A DNA stretch of 64,000 nucleotides. It comes from Saussurea involucrata. Lineage: Eukaryota > Streptophyta > Magnoliopsida > Asterales > Asteraceae. The notes beneath the pieces are model-generated. The model made no database searches and was not told the origin of the DNA. It worked only from the letters and a program-made list of their open reading frames with translations. The stretch covers positions 76,080,795 to 76,144,794 of the forward strand of contig CM066327.1 of the NCBI GenBank assembly GCA_033807775.1, written 5' to 3'. Positions 1-9,184 of the stretch are shown in pieces. The translations under genes were made by a program, and so were the position numbers. Numbering within the stretch: the first letter of the stretch is position 1; every line of letters begins with the position of its first letter.

Positions 1-147
1 GTATAATACAAAGTATCCTTCAGGACAACTCTTAGGACGTGTACTCCCTGGACATGTCAGTTCTATCTCTGCAGGTATTTTCGCTAAACACCTAAAGGTA
101 TTTAAGTCTTCCTGACTCGTAATAGAACTCTTTGGTTCAGACGACAT
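1..147 (-). CDS. partial N-terminal reading frame, repeat-associated
   Basis: An open frame on the minus strand begins with ATG at 147 and runs without a stop off the left edge of the window (49 codons visible). The visible protein starts MSSEPKSSITSQEDL and contains an IPAEIEL stretch. The style recalls the start of plant retrotransposon-associated ORFs of the Transposase_28/gag-like kind, but that is a weak resemblance from memory. Between the ATG and the Cassandra LTR at 210 lie about 60 bases with no recognisable feature. It could equally be a chance ORF in a degraded repeat; I would not assign a function. Confidence 0.3.
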   Translation of the reverse strand, partial: MSSEPKSSITSQEDLNTFRCLAKIPAEIELTCPGSTRPKSCPEGYFVLY

Positions 148-209
148 TATTTGTCAGAAAAAAGAGAGGAGCAATGCAGATGAAGGTGAGAAAGTAATGC
201 CCTATATAG

Positions 210-477
210 TGTAACACCTTAGGCATATCCCACATCCTTTAGAGGGCATGAGAGAAGCTGGGTATATTAGTAAACCTTGGCCTTACCAGACACAAAACCC
301 GTTTTGGGGCCACAAGCATGCGGGTTCCTTGGGAACTCTGTGGTTAAGCGTGCTTGGGTGGGAGTAGTACCAGGATGGGTGACCCCGTGGGAAGTCCTCG
401 CCAGGTCGCCAAGAACAAAGCCGTGAGCCAGTGGGGCAAAGCGGACAATATTGTGTCGTGGTAAGCGGGGTGTTACA
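210..477 (+). mobile_element. Cassandra-type TRIM LTR, copy 1
   Basis: A 268-bp unit starts TGTAACACC and ends GGGTGTTACA (TG...CA). Its middle carries a 5S rRNA-like stretch, which is the hallmark of Cassandra terminal-repeat retrotransposons in miniature. A nearly identical unit lies at 7464-7729. It is followed not by the normal PBS but by an inverted Cassandra segment. The five bases before it (205-209, TATAG) would be the target duplication, but no matching right flank is visible because the chain it begins is truncated on the right. Confidence 0.85.
322..400 (+). other. 5S rRNA-like internal promoter segment inside Cassandra LTR
   Basis: This stretch follows the 3' two-thirds of plant 5S rRNA. 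It holds the A-box region GGTTAAGCGTGCTTGG, then GAGTAGTAC, and the C-box region AGGATGGGTGACC followed by GGGAAGTCCTCG. These are the RNA polymerase III internal control elements. The 5' third of 5S rRNA is not clearly present and the segment is embedded in an LTR, so this is not a 5S rRNA gene. In Cassandra elements such sequences are thought to recruit pol III; whether this copy is transcribed cannot be seen. Confidence 0.85.
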
Positions 478-641
478 GATATGCCTAAGGTGTTACACAC
501 CCCCCCCCCCTTAGGGACTCATCGTCCTCGATGAGGTTTGCCCCACCATCCCGAACGGCACAGGAGTGGCTCTGATACCATTTGTAATACCCCGCTTACT
601 ACCACGACACAATATTGTGTCGTGGTAAGCGGGGTGTTACA
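478..641. mobile_element. inverted Cassandra fragment with palindromic LTR-end junction
   Basis: Read on the minus strand, 478-500 is the first bases of the Cassandra LTR, then comes the internal domain (PPT-like poly-G run, GAGGACGATGAGTCC, PBS GGTATCAGAGCC) and an LTR end. At about 612/613 the sequence flips: the LTR end is repeated in forward orientation (613-641), giving a near-perfect palindrome around ACGACACAATATTGTGTCGT, broken only by a 3-base difference. The forward LTR end then runs into a PBS and into a different retrotransposon. Confidence 0.8.
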
Positions 642-1131
642 AATTGGTATCAGAGCTTTAGTTTAAGTGAACTAAGTATGCTGTTGAGATACTTAGACTT
701 AAGCTGAGATGGATTAAGTTATGATATGTGAGAAATGTGTAGAAGCACTAAGACGGGATAGTCTTAGAGTCGACGGAAATACGTGAAATTAGTACTGTAA
801 CGATGGTAACGAGGATTCTCATGTATAGTATGTTCATAATTTCAATTGGCTACTGTCATTATAAATATATTGTTACATAAGTGTACTTGTTTATGATGGT
901 TATATGTTCTATTATGGCTATCCTTGATCATGTATCTTAATGGTCGATTATTGGATTGGATGTTACTCATATTATTGGAAAAAGAATCGGTTAGTTTATC
1001 CATGTTTAGAACCTCATTTACATGCTAAACTTCCATAGAAATGAGCCAAAATGACTTGGAATCGAGTTGGTTTTGAGTTGGGGTGTCAATGGGCTGAACA
1101 GGGGCTGTTGTATATGGAAAGGGGCTGTCCA

Positions 1132-1205
1132 GAGACTTGCGCGACTTCCTGGGCGACCTCAAGTCGCGGGACAAGCCGCGCAGGTCACTGTTTCAGCATT
1201 TTCCG
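1132..1205 (+). repeat. GC-rich GCGACTT/AAGTCGC motif block shared with Athila
   Basis: In otherwise AT-rich DNA this block reads GACTTGCGCGACTTCC, AAGTCGCGGGACAAGCCGCG and then CACTGTTTCAGCATTTTCC. Blocks of the same make-up occur in the Athila LTRs (about 16800-16850 and 21970-22020) and in the Athila internal region (about 19095-19215, where CCTGTTTCAGAAAACC also follows). I do not know a function. Confidence 0.5.
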
Positions 1206-2128
1206 ATTTTGTTTGTTACGTACTTGTGTCATTTCAAAGCGAAATATAGGCGTATGGGTACTCGTTTTGAGTGGAAGATAGCATTTGAACACTTTGAACA
1301 TGTTAGTTTGGACATATAACAATTCCTAGTATTGTTTTTAATGTCGGTTGTTCGGTTTCTAGCCCGGTCGCGAATCGGAGGTGCCCAATGGGTTGTTTAG
1401 GGTCATTAATCATCGTAGGGAGTCTTATATGCATACAATTGTGTAAAGTATGTCGATGTGTGTATATTATAGACTTGTTTACACGTTGGTGAAGTATGGC
1501 TTGGGTGGTGTTCGGTTGTGGCGTTAATTGCCGGTTTTATTTGTTTGTGTCGTTTACTTGTGTGTGGCTTCGAACTCTTGTAAGGCGAGTGTTGGTACTT
1601 CTGATTTAGTAATGATAGAATCTTCTATGAAATTCCGTATAATGGATAATGTGAATTGGATTATGATATGTTGGAAGGATTAGGTTCAGTTAGTGATCCT
1701 TGTTGAAGAATAATTTAAGGAAGTATCAACAAGTTGACTATTGACGATTAACGTCGGTAGCTGTGTAAGGTGTATGAGGCTGAAGTCTTGAATCAAAAGA
1801 TTTAAGAGTTGAAGGACCACCTTGCAAAGGTGTTAGGATATTGAAAGACTGTTGTTTTAAATAAGCATTTTATTTACGAAGTGGATGGTTCGTAAGGAAT
1901 GAAGTAATTGACACGAACGAAAGGAGTATATATATTGTGTTGATCTGTGAAGAAATGTGTCCTATCTATGTAACGGTTTGGAATCACAAAGAGTTAACAA
2001 AGAACGAGTAGATACGAGTTAATTAGAAACTCGTGAGTTATGGCTCAACTAAAGTTGGGAAATAAGTTGACGCGTGCGAGCGTATGTTTTCTTTAAAGTA
2101 AAAGATAAACTTGTTTTCATTATACGAT

Positions 2129-2792
2129 TGTAACATCCCAGGCCAACCGTACCAGATATTGTCCGCTTTGTCCGCACACCTGGACTCACGGTTTTAAAAC
2201 GCGTCTGATAGGGGAGGTATCAAGTTCCTCTTATAAGGCAACCTTTATTCCCCTCCCCAACCAATGTGGGATCTTACAATCCACCCCCCTTGGGAGCCCA
2301 GCGTCCTCGCTAGCACACCAGTCCGGTTCCCGGCTCTGATACCATCTGTAACATTCCAGGCAACCGTACCAGATATTGTCCGCTTTGTCCACACACCTGG
2401 ACTCACGGTTTTAAAACGCGTCTAAATAAAATCCCACATTGGTTGGGGAGGGGAACAAAGGTTGCCTTATAAGAGGAACTTGATACCTCCCCTATCAGAC
2501 GCGTTTTAAAACCGTGAGTCCAGGTGTGCGGACAAAGCGGACAATATCTGGTACGGTTGGCCTGGGATGTTACAGATGGTATCAGAGCCGGGAACCGGAC
2601 TGGTGTGCCAGCGAGGACGCTGGGCTCCCAAGGGGGGTGGATTGTAAGATCCCACATTGGTTGGGGAGGAGAACTAAGGTTGCCTTATAAGAGGGACTTG
2701 ATACCTCCCCTATCAGACGCGTTTTAAAACCGTGAGTCCAGGTGTGTGGACAAAGCGGACAATATCTGGTACGGTTGGTCTGGGATGTTACA
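2129..2792. mobile_element. inverted-dimer (fold-back) TRIM with 5-bp target duplication
   Basis: This 664-bp element is flanked by ACGAT on both sides (2124-2128, 2793-2797). Left half on minus: complete LTR (2129-2276), internal domain (about 2277-2350) and the 3' part of an LTR (to about 2424). Right half on plus: LTR missing its first few bases (from about 2431 to 2573), internal domain with GGTATCAGAGCCGGGAACC and poly-purine AAGGGGGGTGG, and complete LTR (2645-2792). Both outer ends are therefore the U5 end of the LTR. The LTR (TGTAAGATCCCACATTGG...GGGATGTTACA, about 148 bp) resembles Cassandra near its 3' end (AAGCGGACAATAT) but lacks the 5S segment. No coding capacity. Confidence 0.85.
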
Positions 2793-5730
2793 ACGATAAA
2801 GCTTTGAACTTAATGATCTACGAATTGCTTCATGCTTTTATTGGTGGAAGAAAACCTTCGTTACGAAAATATTGAAAACGTTTAATTGCGAAGTTTTGTT
2901 TTATAAATAAAATGAGTATTGACTCGTTATTATTATATGAACGAGTGTTGGAGTTGACAGACCCACTTTGGGTAAGTGTTTTCATTCGAAAAATTTTCAG
3001 ACGTATGTGAAAGGGTTTCATTGGAGACAATCGTGGTGTCGGTATCAATTTGGATGGACAAGGTTACGAATTATCGTAAGAGTGCCTGCGAACGATCCTT
3101 GCGATCGTTGTGTTTTACTATTCGTCTTGAGTGGTGTTGTTTCATGCATACTCAAGCTTGTTTTATGATTTTGTATCTATTGTGTTTTAAAAGAGTGTAA
3201 AATGATTTCAATTGTTGTGTCATTGTGCTTGAAGGCTATGAACGCTAGGTCGGGAAGGGTATTACGATTGGGATTGAGGAAAGGCTTTGGAAGTGGAATT
3301 GTCAATTGAATAAGATGTGGTCGAGTTGTGATTTTAGTGTTTCCGGTAGAGGAAGTGGGTTCTGTTAGGAATCCTAGATTGTCGGGAAGGATTGGAATCA
3401 TCATGTAGTCCATTGATATGGAGGCTTGCGACTGTTTAACATGTTTCAAGTTAGAGGCGTTGCCAGGAGATTGAAACGTGAGAATGAACCCGATGGGTGT
3501 GAACGGATGAGGTTGTTCGAATTGTGTAAATAGTATGGTATAGGAACGAGAATTTGTTCGAGGAGTTAGGAGAAGTAGATCAATACAGAAATCCTCATCT
3601 GTCGTGAGGTGGCTGGACATTTGCATGTCGATATTGAAATCAATGACCGTTCGGTTGGATGGTTGTCAGGAGGCTAGTATTGGAAAAGTAACTATGGTGT
3701 AGTTATCTTGTGAGTTTTCGTGCAAAGATGTAAGAAGTTATTCGGAGAAAGGTGTGTATCCGGCATGACGCTGGACCACCTTGTGCGAGTGTTGCAAAGG
3801 TGAAAAAAAATTGTGGTTGCATAAGTGATTTCTTATGGGGCATGATGATCCTTATAAGAACAATGTTAGGGTAATCGAAGCGGTTGTGCTTTGAATAGTT
3901 GACCTTGACATGTGGTTCGTCTAGACCCGGGAAAGGCAAGTCGGGAAAGGTTTTTGGCTTCGTCTGAAATTGCGTTATGAGTGGTATGAAGGAAGTAATT
4001 TTCTGTGTGTGTAAAGCCATCATGTTAGCTTGTTGCAATGTGGTCGCGTGGTGCGATAGTGACGTAAGGAAGTGGTAGTATTTGGTACCGAAGGAACGTG
4101 TAAGTCTTAGATGTAATGATGATTGCCGTAATATTGGAGTAGTCAAAGGTAGTGAGTATGCTCGATTGAAGTGTGCGGTGTTGCGGGTGGTATATGTTAA
4201 TACTAGATTGAGATCAGGAGATTGAGTTGCGGTTGGTGACGGGATGAAAGGAGAACCCTTGTTCTTCTCGATCCCATTAGATTTTGGGTGAGTTTTCATA
4301 TTTCACTCGATTGTCAAAGAGGATACTGTAATCGTTAAGCTGTAATATTTCGTTATGAAGCTTAGTCAAGAGCGTTGGAGTATTCCGTGGATGTAAAGAA
4401 ATGCAATGAATAGGTCGACTGTGTTGGAAGTTAGGAGTTCGTGGTAGTTCTCGGTGCTAAGTACTATATACAGGGACTTGGCTAAATGTCTTGGAAAATA
4501 ATTTTGGAGAAACCGTTCTTTTGGACTATAGTGGTGATGATGGGTGTTCCGTGTAGGCATAAGAGAAATGATAACGGTATGGTAGATCAAGAAATAAGTC
4601 GAATAAAGATTTGATGATAACAGTTACTCTAGGGAGGTTTGCAAATTTAAGTTGGGGAGTGAGTAATGATAAAAGAGGTAAGATTCAGAATGTGTGAAAA
4701 GATGAGTCATTATTCTTTATGGATTTTAATTGTGATTAAGTGTGTAAGACTTAAAGTGAAGAGATATACGATATATTTCATGATTGGTATAATGTGATTC
4801 CACTTAATGAAGTGAGAGTGAACGAGAAGAATAGTAGTATGGAGGAATTGTAAGGGATTATAGAAAGATCAGTTAAGAAGTTGTGACCTAAGGGTGGGGT
4901 ATTACAGCATTGAGGCGTTAATATGACCTTAGAGTTGGAAGAGGATATGAAGATTAAAAATCCTCATTTGTTTACCTAGCTTCGATTTCGAGGACGAAAT
5001 CATTTTCAAGTTGGGGAGTATTGTAACATCCCAATTTTTGTAAAAGTTAATGTTTGGGTTTATTAAATAAATTGAGTATATTTATTTGATAAGTTGTGAT
5101 TGGTTATTTGATGGATTAATTTTAGAGTTTTACCCAAATAAGTTACGTAATTAGTTTTGTGGAGTAAAAAGGTTAAGGGGGTAAACTTTAATTTTAATTT
5201 ATAAGTTTAAGGGTATATTTTGTCAATTAAAGAAAGTTTGAGGTTAGTTTGGGATGTTGGCTATGAGGTGTCAAGCCTACAACAAAAGAAAGATATTACA
5301 TGAGGAGGTGTCCTCATTTCTTAAAACTAGTTATTTTGGTGTGTGTGGGGGGTTTACACGAAAAGAAGAAGAGAAAAAGAGAAAGAGAAAGAGAATTTAG
5401 AAAAGAGGTTAAAGAAAAAAAAAAGCAGATTGTTTTCAGTTGGGGAAATTATCAAGCAAATTGTGCATCAAAGGTATGTATCCTACTTAAATTCTTCATC
5501 TTGTAGATAAGCTTTATGTGGGTTTAGAGATGAGTTTTATTGGGTTAAAATTTGAGTTATGATGTTGTTAAGTATTATGAGAATTATGGACTTATGTTTA
5601 TGTTTCATTAGTAGTAATAAACATATCTGGAAGTTTATAACTACATGTATAGCTTAAAACTGATAATTTCTGTGCTAAGGTACGAACACAGTTGATTGAG
5701 ATAGTTATGAAGATTTGCAGAACTCATAAG

Positions 5731-5985
5731 TGTCGCAACCTTGGGTTGCGACAAACTCATAAGTGTCGCAACGGTTAGTTGCGATAAGGAGCCCATCGAA
5801 ATAGTCGTTTGCGATAAAGTATGTATCGCAATAGTTAGTTGCGATAGGAAGGAATTTGTCGCAACCATGGGTTGCGATAGTTACTGTTGGTTGCGATAAA
5901 AGGGTTGTTGTCGCAATAGTTGTTTGCGACAAATCACTGTGCATTGCGATAGGAGGTTATTGCAAATAGTCGGTTGCGATAAGAG
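5731..5985 (+). repeat. array of TCGCAA/TTGCGA inverted pairs in the LTR
   Basis: The short words TCGCAA and TTGCGA alternate about 15 times in 255 bases. Several pairs form small hairpins, for example TGTCGCAACC/GGTTGCGACA at 5731-5753, GTCGCAACC/GGTTGCGAT at 5858-5877 and GTCGCAAT/TTTGCGAC at 5909-5932. Spacers between pairs are not conserved. Reading frames through it are products of the repetition, not genes. Confidence 0.85.
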
Positions 5986-6492
5986 TCGTGAATATTAGGA
6001 TTATCAGTGTTTAAAGGTTTTGAACAGTAGATTAATACCAGTACAAACGTATATGGGTATTTCAGATCTTTGTGAAGTCAGTGACGGAGATTCTTACGAC
6101 TTTGAGAAGGGAATAGTAATTCTTCTACAGTCAGGTGAGTTCATTCTTACCTTACCCTTTTTATAAAGTTTTAAGTTATGGTAAGGTGTATTTTTTATAA
6201 ATGAATTATTTGGGTGGATTTTGGAAGAAGGATTTTATAAATATTTTATAAAATAAAGTCTATTATTTTAAATTGATGATTGTGTTTAAAATCATTAATG
6301 ATATTGGAAAATGACTTACGCCAAGAATATGTACGAGTTGTAATTATTGTATTTAATGGACAAGTGGAATACAACAATATTTATATCAAAGATCGTAAGT
6401 GATGATATGGATGGTTAGATTTCTATTATAAGGAATTGACATATTAAATGTGATTTGCTTATAATAAATGATATAAGGGATTTATAAAGGAG

Positions 6493-6662
6493 ATTCGCTT
6501 ATACGATTGCTATAAGGAATCTATGTTAGGTAAATAGATTCGCTCATACGATTGCTATGAGGAATCTGGGTGAGATAAATATATTCGCTTATACAATTGC
6601 TATAAGGAATCTATGAGGTATAAATATAATATTCGCTTATACGATTGCTATAAGGAATTTGT
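6493..6662 (+). repeat. four tandem copies of a 45-48 bp unit in the LTR
   Basis: Units begin ATTCGCTTATACGATTGCTA at 6493, 6538, 6583 and 6631 and continue TAAGGAATCTATG with small variations (spacing 45, 45, 48). They lie within the LTR 5022-7379. A more diverged half unit may precede them near 6446. Confidence 0.85.
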
Positions 6663-7379
6663 ATTAAAGAAATACCTGTATAAATATAAGTAGGTGGTAT
6701 GGATCCATAGGCCTAGTGTTTGGGAAACCGTGGAATAGACGTAGCTTTATTCGGAATTCCCGATTTCTAAGGAAGAACAAGGGATTGACAAGAGTGATTG
6801 TAATCTCCTTCCTTTTTAAGAAATGGGCATGTGTATATTGTGATTTCTTGGATAAGAGCATTAATCTAGAATCTGTAAACATTTGTAGTGTGGCTCTGGA
6901 TTATGAGGAATGACTGACTTAGGGTCAGGTCATAGTCATGGAAATGGGTTTAATCCGTTAACGAAGGATGGTTACGCGTGTGGTAAGAAAAAGGGTAAAC
7001 CAGGTTTGTTATGCTTTGTTTACATTGATTTTATAAATATTATTTTGAAACTGAATGTTCTCACTAGGCATTAGCTTAATCGTTTCAAATAATGTTTTCT
7101 TACCAGGTACTAGCTCGGGAAAGTAAAAGGGATGTGGGACGAGAGCTTTTGAATTAGCGGAGAAGTTATTTAATGTTGAGATTTTGATAGGTTGCTTAGA
7201 TAATCTAGTTAATTGGATTATAGTGAAATGATTTGATTAATAGATTATTTGAAGAATTCTACGTTTGAAAATATGATTCTCAAGGTTAAATCTTCGCTTA
7301 TGTATAAATTTTAAGAAAGCTTATGTTTAAATCTTATTATATTTGAGGTTTAAATTAGCCCTGATTTTAGGGTGTTACA

Positions 7380-7463
7380 AATTGGTATCAGAGCCACTCC
7401 TGTGCCGTTCGGGATGGTGGGGCAAACCTCATCGAGGACGAAGAGTCCCTAAGGGGGGGTGTG
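7380..7463 (+). mobile_element. Cassandra internal domain
   Basis: This 84-bp stretch has PBS TTGGTATCAGAGCC, a short middle (GCCGTTCGGGATGGTGGGG, CATCGAGGACGA) and a poly-G polypurine tract directly before the LTR at 7464. The same internal domain appears inverted at about 501-586. It follows an unrelated 2.4-kb LTR rather than a Cassandra 5' LTR. Confidence 0.8.
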
Positions 7464-7729
7464 TGTAACACCTTAGGCATATCCCACATCCTTTAGAGGG
7501 CAGGAGAGATGTTGGGTATATTAGTAAACCTTGGCCTTACCAGACACAACGCGTTTTGGGGCCACAAGCATGCGGGTTCCTTGGGAACTCTGTGGTTAAG
7601 CGTGCTTGGGTGGGAGTAGTACCAGGATGGGTGACCCCCTGGGAAGTCCTCGCCAGGTCGCCAAGAACAAAGCCGTGAGCCAGTGGGGCAAAGCGGACAA
7701 TATTGTGTCGTGGTAAGCGGGGTGTTACA
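7464..7729 (+). mobile_element. Cassandra-type TRIM LTR, copy 2
   Basis: This 266-bp LTR is nearly identical to 210-477; visible differences are CAACGCG in place of CAAAACCCG and a few substitutions. It carries the same 5S-like core at 7574-7652 with GGTTAAGCGTGC and AGGATGGGTGACC. It is followed by AAATGGTATCAGAGCCGGG, the PBS and internal domain of the other TRIM family. Confidence 0.85.
7574..7652 (+). other. 5S rRNA-like internal promoter segment, second copy
   Basis: Same 5S-derived A-box and C-box order as at 322-400, with GACCCCCTGGGAAG in place of GACCCCGTGGGAAG, which is closer to the plant 5S consensus. Embedded in the LTR; not a 5S rRNA gene. Confidence 0.85.
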
Positions 7730-7897
7730 AATGGTATCAGAGCCGGGAACTGGACTGGTGTGCCAGCGAGGACGCTGGGCTCCCAAGGGGGGTGGATTGT
7801 AAGATCCCACATTGGTTGGGGAGGAGAACTAAGGTTGCCTTATAAGAGGGACTTGATACCTCCCCTATCAGACGCGTTTTAAAACCGTGAGTCCAGG
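7730..7897 (+). mobile_element. TRIM internal domain and truncated LTR
   Basis: The PBS and internal text (GGTATCAGAGCCGGGAACTG...CTCCCAAGGGGGGTGGAT) match the fold-back TRIM at 2574-2644. The LTR begins TGTAAGATCCC at 7798 and breaks off after GTGAGTCCAGG near 7897, where Tat-element sequence begins. The break removes the last roughly 45 bases of the LTR and any target duplication. Confidence 0.8.
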
Positions 7898-8305
7898 GAA
7901 TCTCTATAAAATAGCTAGTCTCGCAAATTAGGAAAGGATTCGAAGAAAAATAGCTAGTGAATCAAGGGAATCTCTTTCTGAAAGCATAAAAGGTAAGTAT
8001 TCATCACAGCCCCTATTTATGCCATCGATCATGTCAGGTCGAATCCTTTGATGATCACCGCGTGCCCTCGTCCCTTCGTATGACCACACGGATCGTCGAC
8101 ACCTGTCAAAGACAGCTGGTAAGCACAATCGTGCGTCAGTATGACGTCACGATCTCGTTTCCTCTTCGACTTATCGTTCAGTTAGAATTAAACCAATTCG
8201 GTTCCGAGGCAACCAAGGTATTTTTCAACACAGAATCCTGAACACCCGACGAGCAAAATTTAAAATTTGAATTTGCCATCCTACTTTCAAATTTTGGGGG
8301 CAAAC
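7898..8305 (+). mobile_element. 3' end of a Tat-element internal region, truncated
   Basis: This sequence matches the DNA just upstream of the 3' LTR in Tat-1 (about 14050-14421) and, on the other strand, in Tat-2 (about 22823-23200). Shared landmarks are ATTTATGCC/CTGTCAGGTCG, GTCGACACCTGTC, TGACGTCACGA and the polypurine tract TTTTGGGGGCAAAC at the right end. It is the remnant of a Tat copy whose left part was lost at the TRIM junction. Confidence 0.7.
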
Positions 8306-9184
8306 TGTTTGGGCAAAATTTCACAGATCTCGACCACGACCAGAGAAGGTAAGACAGATGTTATGAGCTATACCTTGTATTAAGATAAGGTCCCGACGAA
8401 GACCCAAAGAACCTCTGTCGCCCCTCCTAAAAGGTAAGTCGAGAGTTCCTCACGACACTCTACCTCGACGTCGCCCGTTCCGCATGACCGTCGCATAAAA
8501 CCGTGCGACCTCGACCGACTAACGCGTTATACAACTATTACGTTTGTTCAATGTTTAATGCAGGAGTCAAACATCATTAATGGACAACGGCTATAACCGA
8601 CGAAAATCAGTTATGAGCATCTAAACTCACATTGAAGACGACGACCGTTACAACAATCATCAAAGATCTTAATGATTCAATTAAAGTCATCCGAAGACTA
8701 TAAAATCCTAGCTCAATCATCAGTTCAAGACATCTATCACCATCGAATTCAGGAATCACACTGCGTACTCAAGAACATCTAAAGCAAAGAACTTTCTCTC
8801 AAGTGATCGCTCACGACGCACGACTTACACTCTTGACCAACAGTTTATACATAGTTTTCACACACGACACACACTGTTTTTACATTCCAAACACTTGTAC
8901 TTTACATTTCGAAGTATTTCCTTAATTTGTATTGTAATCTCTGTACGATCGACACCCGGAACACCAAGGACATCGCCCCTGATTGGCGACCATAGTGCAG
9001 CGACGACATCCACTGTCGTCCGCAGGTTTTTTGCTCGTTGAGGTTTTTCCTGTGTCATCAAATCCTTTGTCTCATTTACATTTTTGTCTTTATCGCACGC
9101 CTTTGTCGAACGATTTCTTTCTTTAGTTGTTAAAGTCCACATCGACCTTAAGTTGTCCCTTTGGTGCGATTTTTGGCATTAACA
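8306..9184 (+). mobile_element. Tat-1 LTR, left copy
   Basis: This 879-bp LTR starts TGTTTGGGCAAAATTTCAC after a polypurine tract and ends TTTTTGGCATTAACA. It is homologous to 14422-15255 and to the Tat-2 LTRs. No PBS follows; the sequence goes straight to a point inside reverse transcriptase (AAACCAAAGGAACACG, matching the SKPRDPE position of Tat-2). It thus serves as 3' LTR of the truncated copy at 7898-8305 and as left border of Tat-1, which means an internal deletion or recombination took place here. Confidence 0.75.

Larger units (their letters stand above)
642..5021 (+). mobile_element. internal region of a non-coding chromovirus-like gypsy derivative (LARD-type)
   Basis: A PBS complementary to initiator tRNA-Met (TGGTATCAGAGC, 645-656) lies at the left, and a polypurine tract (AAGTTGGGGAGTAT) sits directly before the LTR at 5022. 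The text before it, GAGGACGAAATCATTTTCAAG, is typical of the ends of Tekay/Del-like elements. The 4.4 kb between carries no reading frame I can recognise as gag or pol; reading frames on the minus strand at 3177-4299 have no recognisable motifs. The proper 5' LTR is missing: a Cassandra LTR end stands in its place. A TRIM sits inside at 2129-2792. Confidence 0.65.
5022..7379 (+). mobile_element. 3' LTR of the chromovirus-like element
   Basis: A 2358-bp LTR starts TGTAACATCCC right after the polypurine tract and ends GGGTGTTACA. It holds two internal repeat arrays (5731-5985 and 6493-6662). It is followed by AAATTGGTATCAGAGCC, a PBS where flanking DNA would be expected, and then by Cassandra internal sequence. 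There is no second copy in the window to compare it with. Boundaries rest on the polypurine tract at the left and the TACA/PBS junction at the right. Confidence 0.75.

Noticed and set aside
322..400. Possible 5S rRNA gene
   Set aside because: Only the 3' part of 5S is present and it is embedded in an LTR with TG...CA borders that also occurs at 7464-7729; this is Cassandra.
3177..4299. Two minus-strand open frames of 149 and 198 codons in the chromovirus-like interior
   Set aside because: No domain, composition or homology features of gag/pol; they lie opposite to the element's direction and fit chance frames in a non-coding derivative.
5641..5944. Minus-strand frames with repeated ATNYCDTY-like peptides
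   Set aside because: Product of the TCGCAA/TTGCGA array in two overlapping frames; no gene.
5731..5985. CRISPR-like array of short repeats and spacers
   Set aside because: Eukaryotic LTR context, inverted rather than direct half-sites, no cas genes, spacers too short and irregular.
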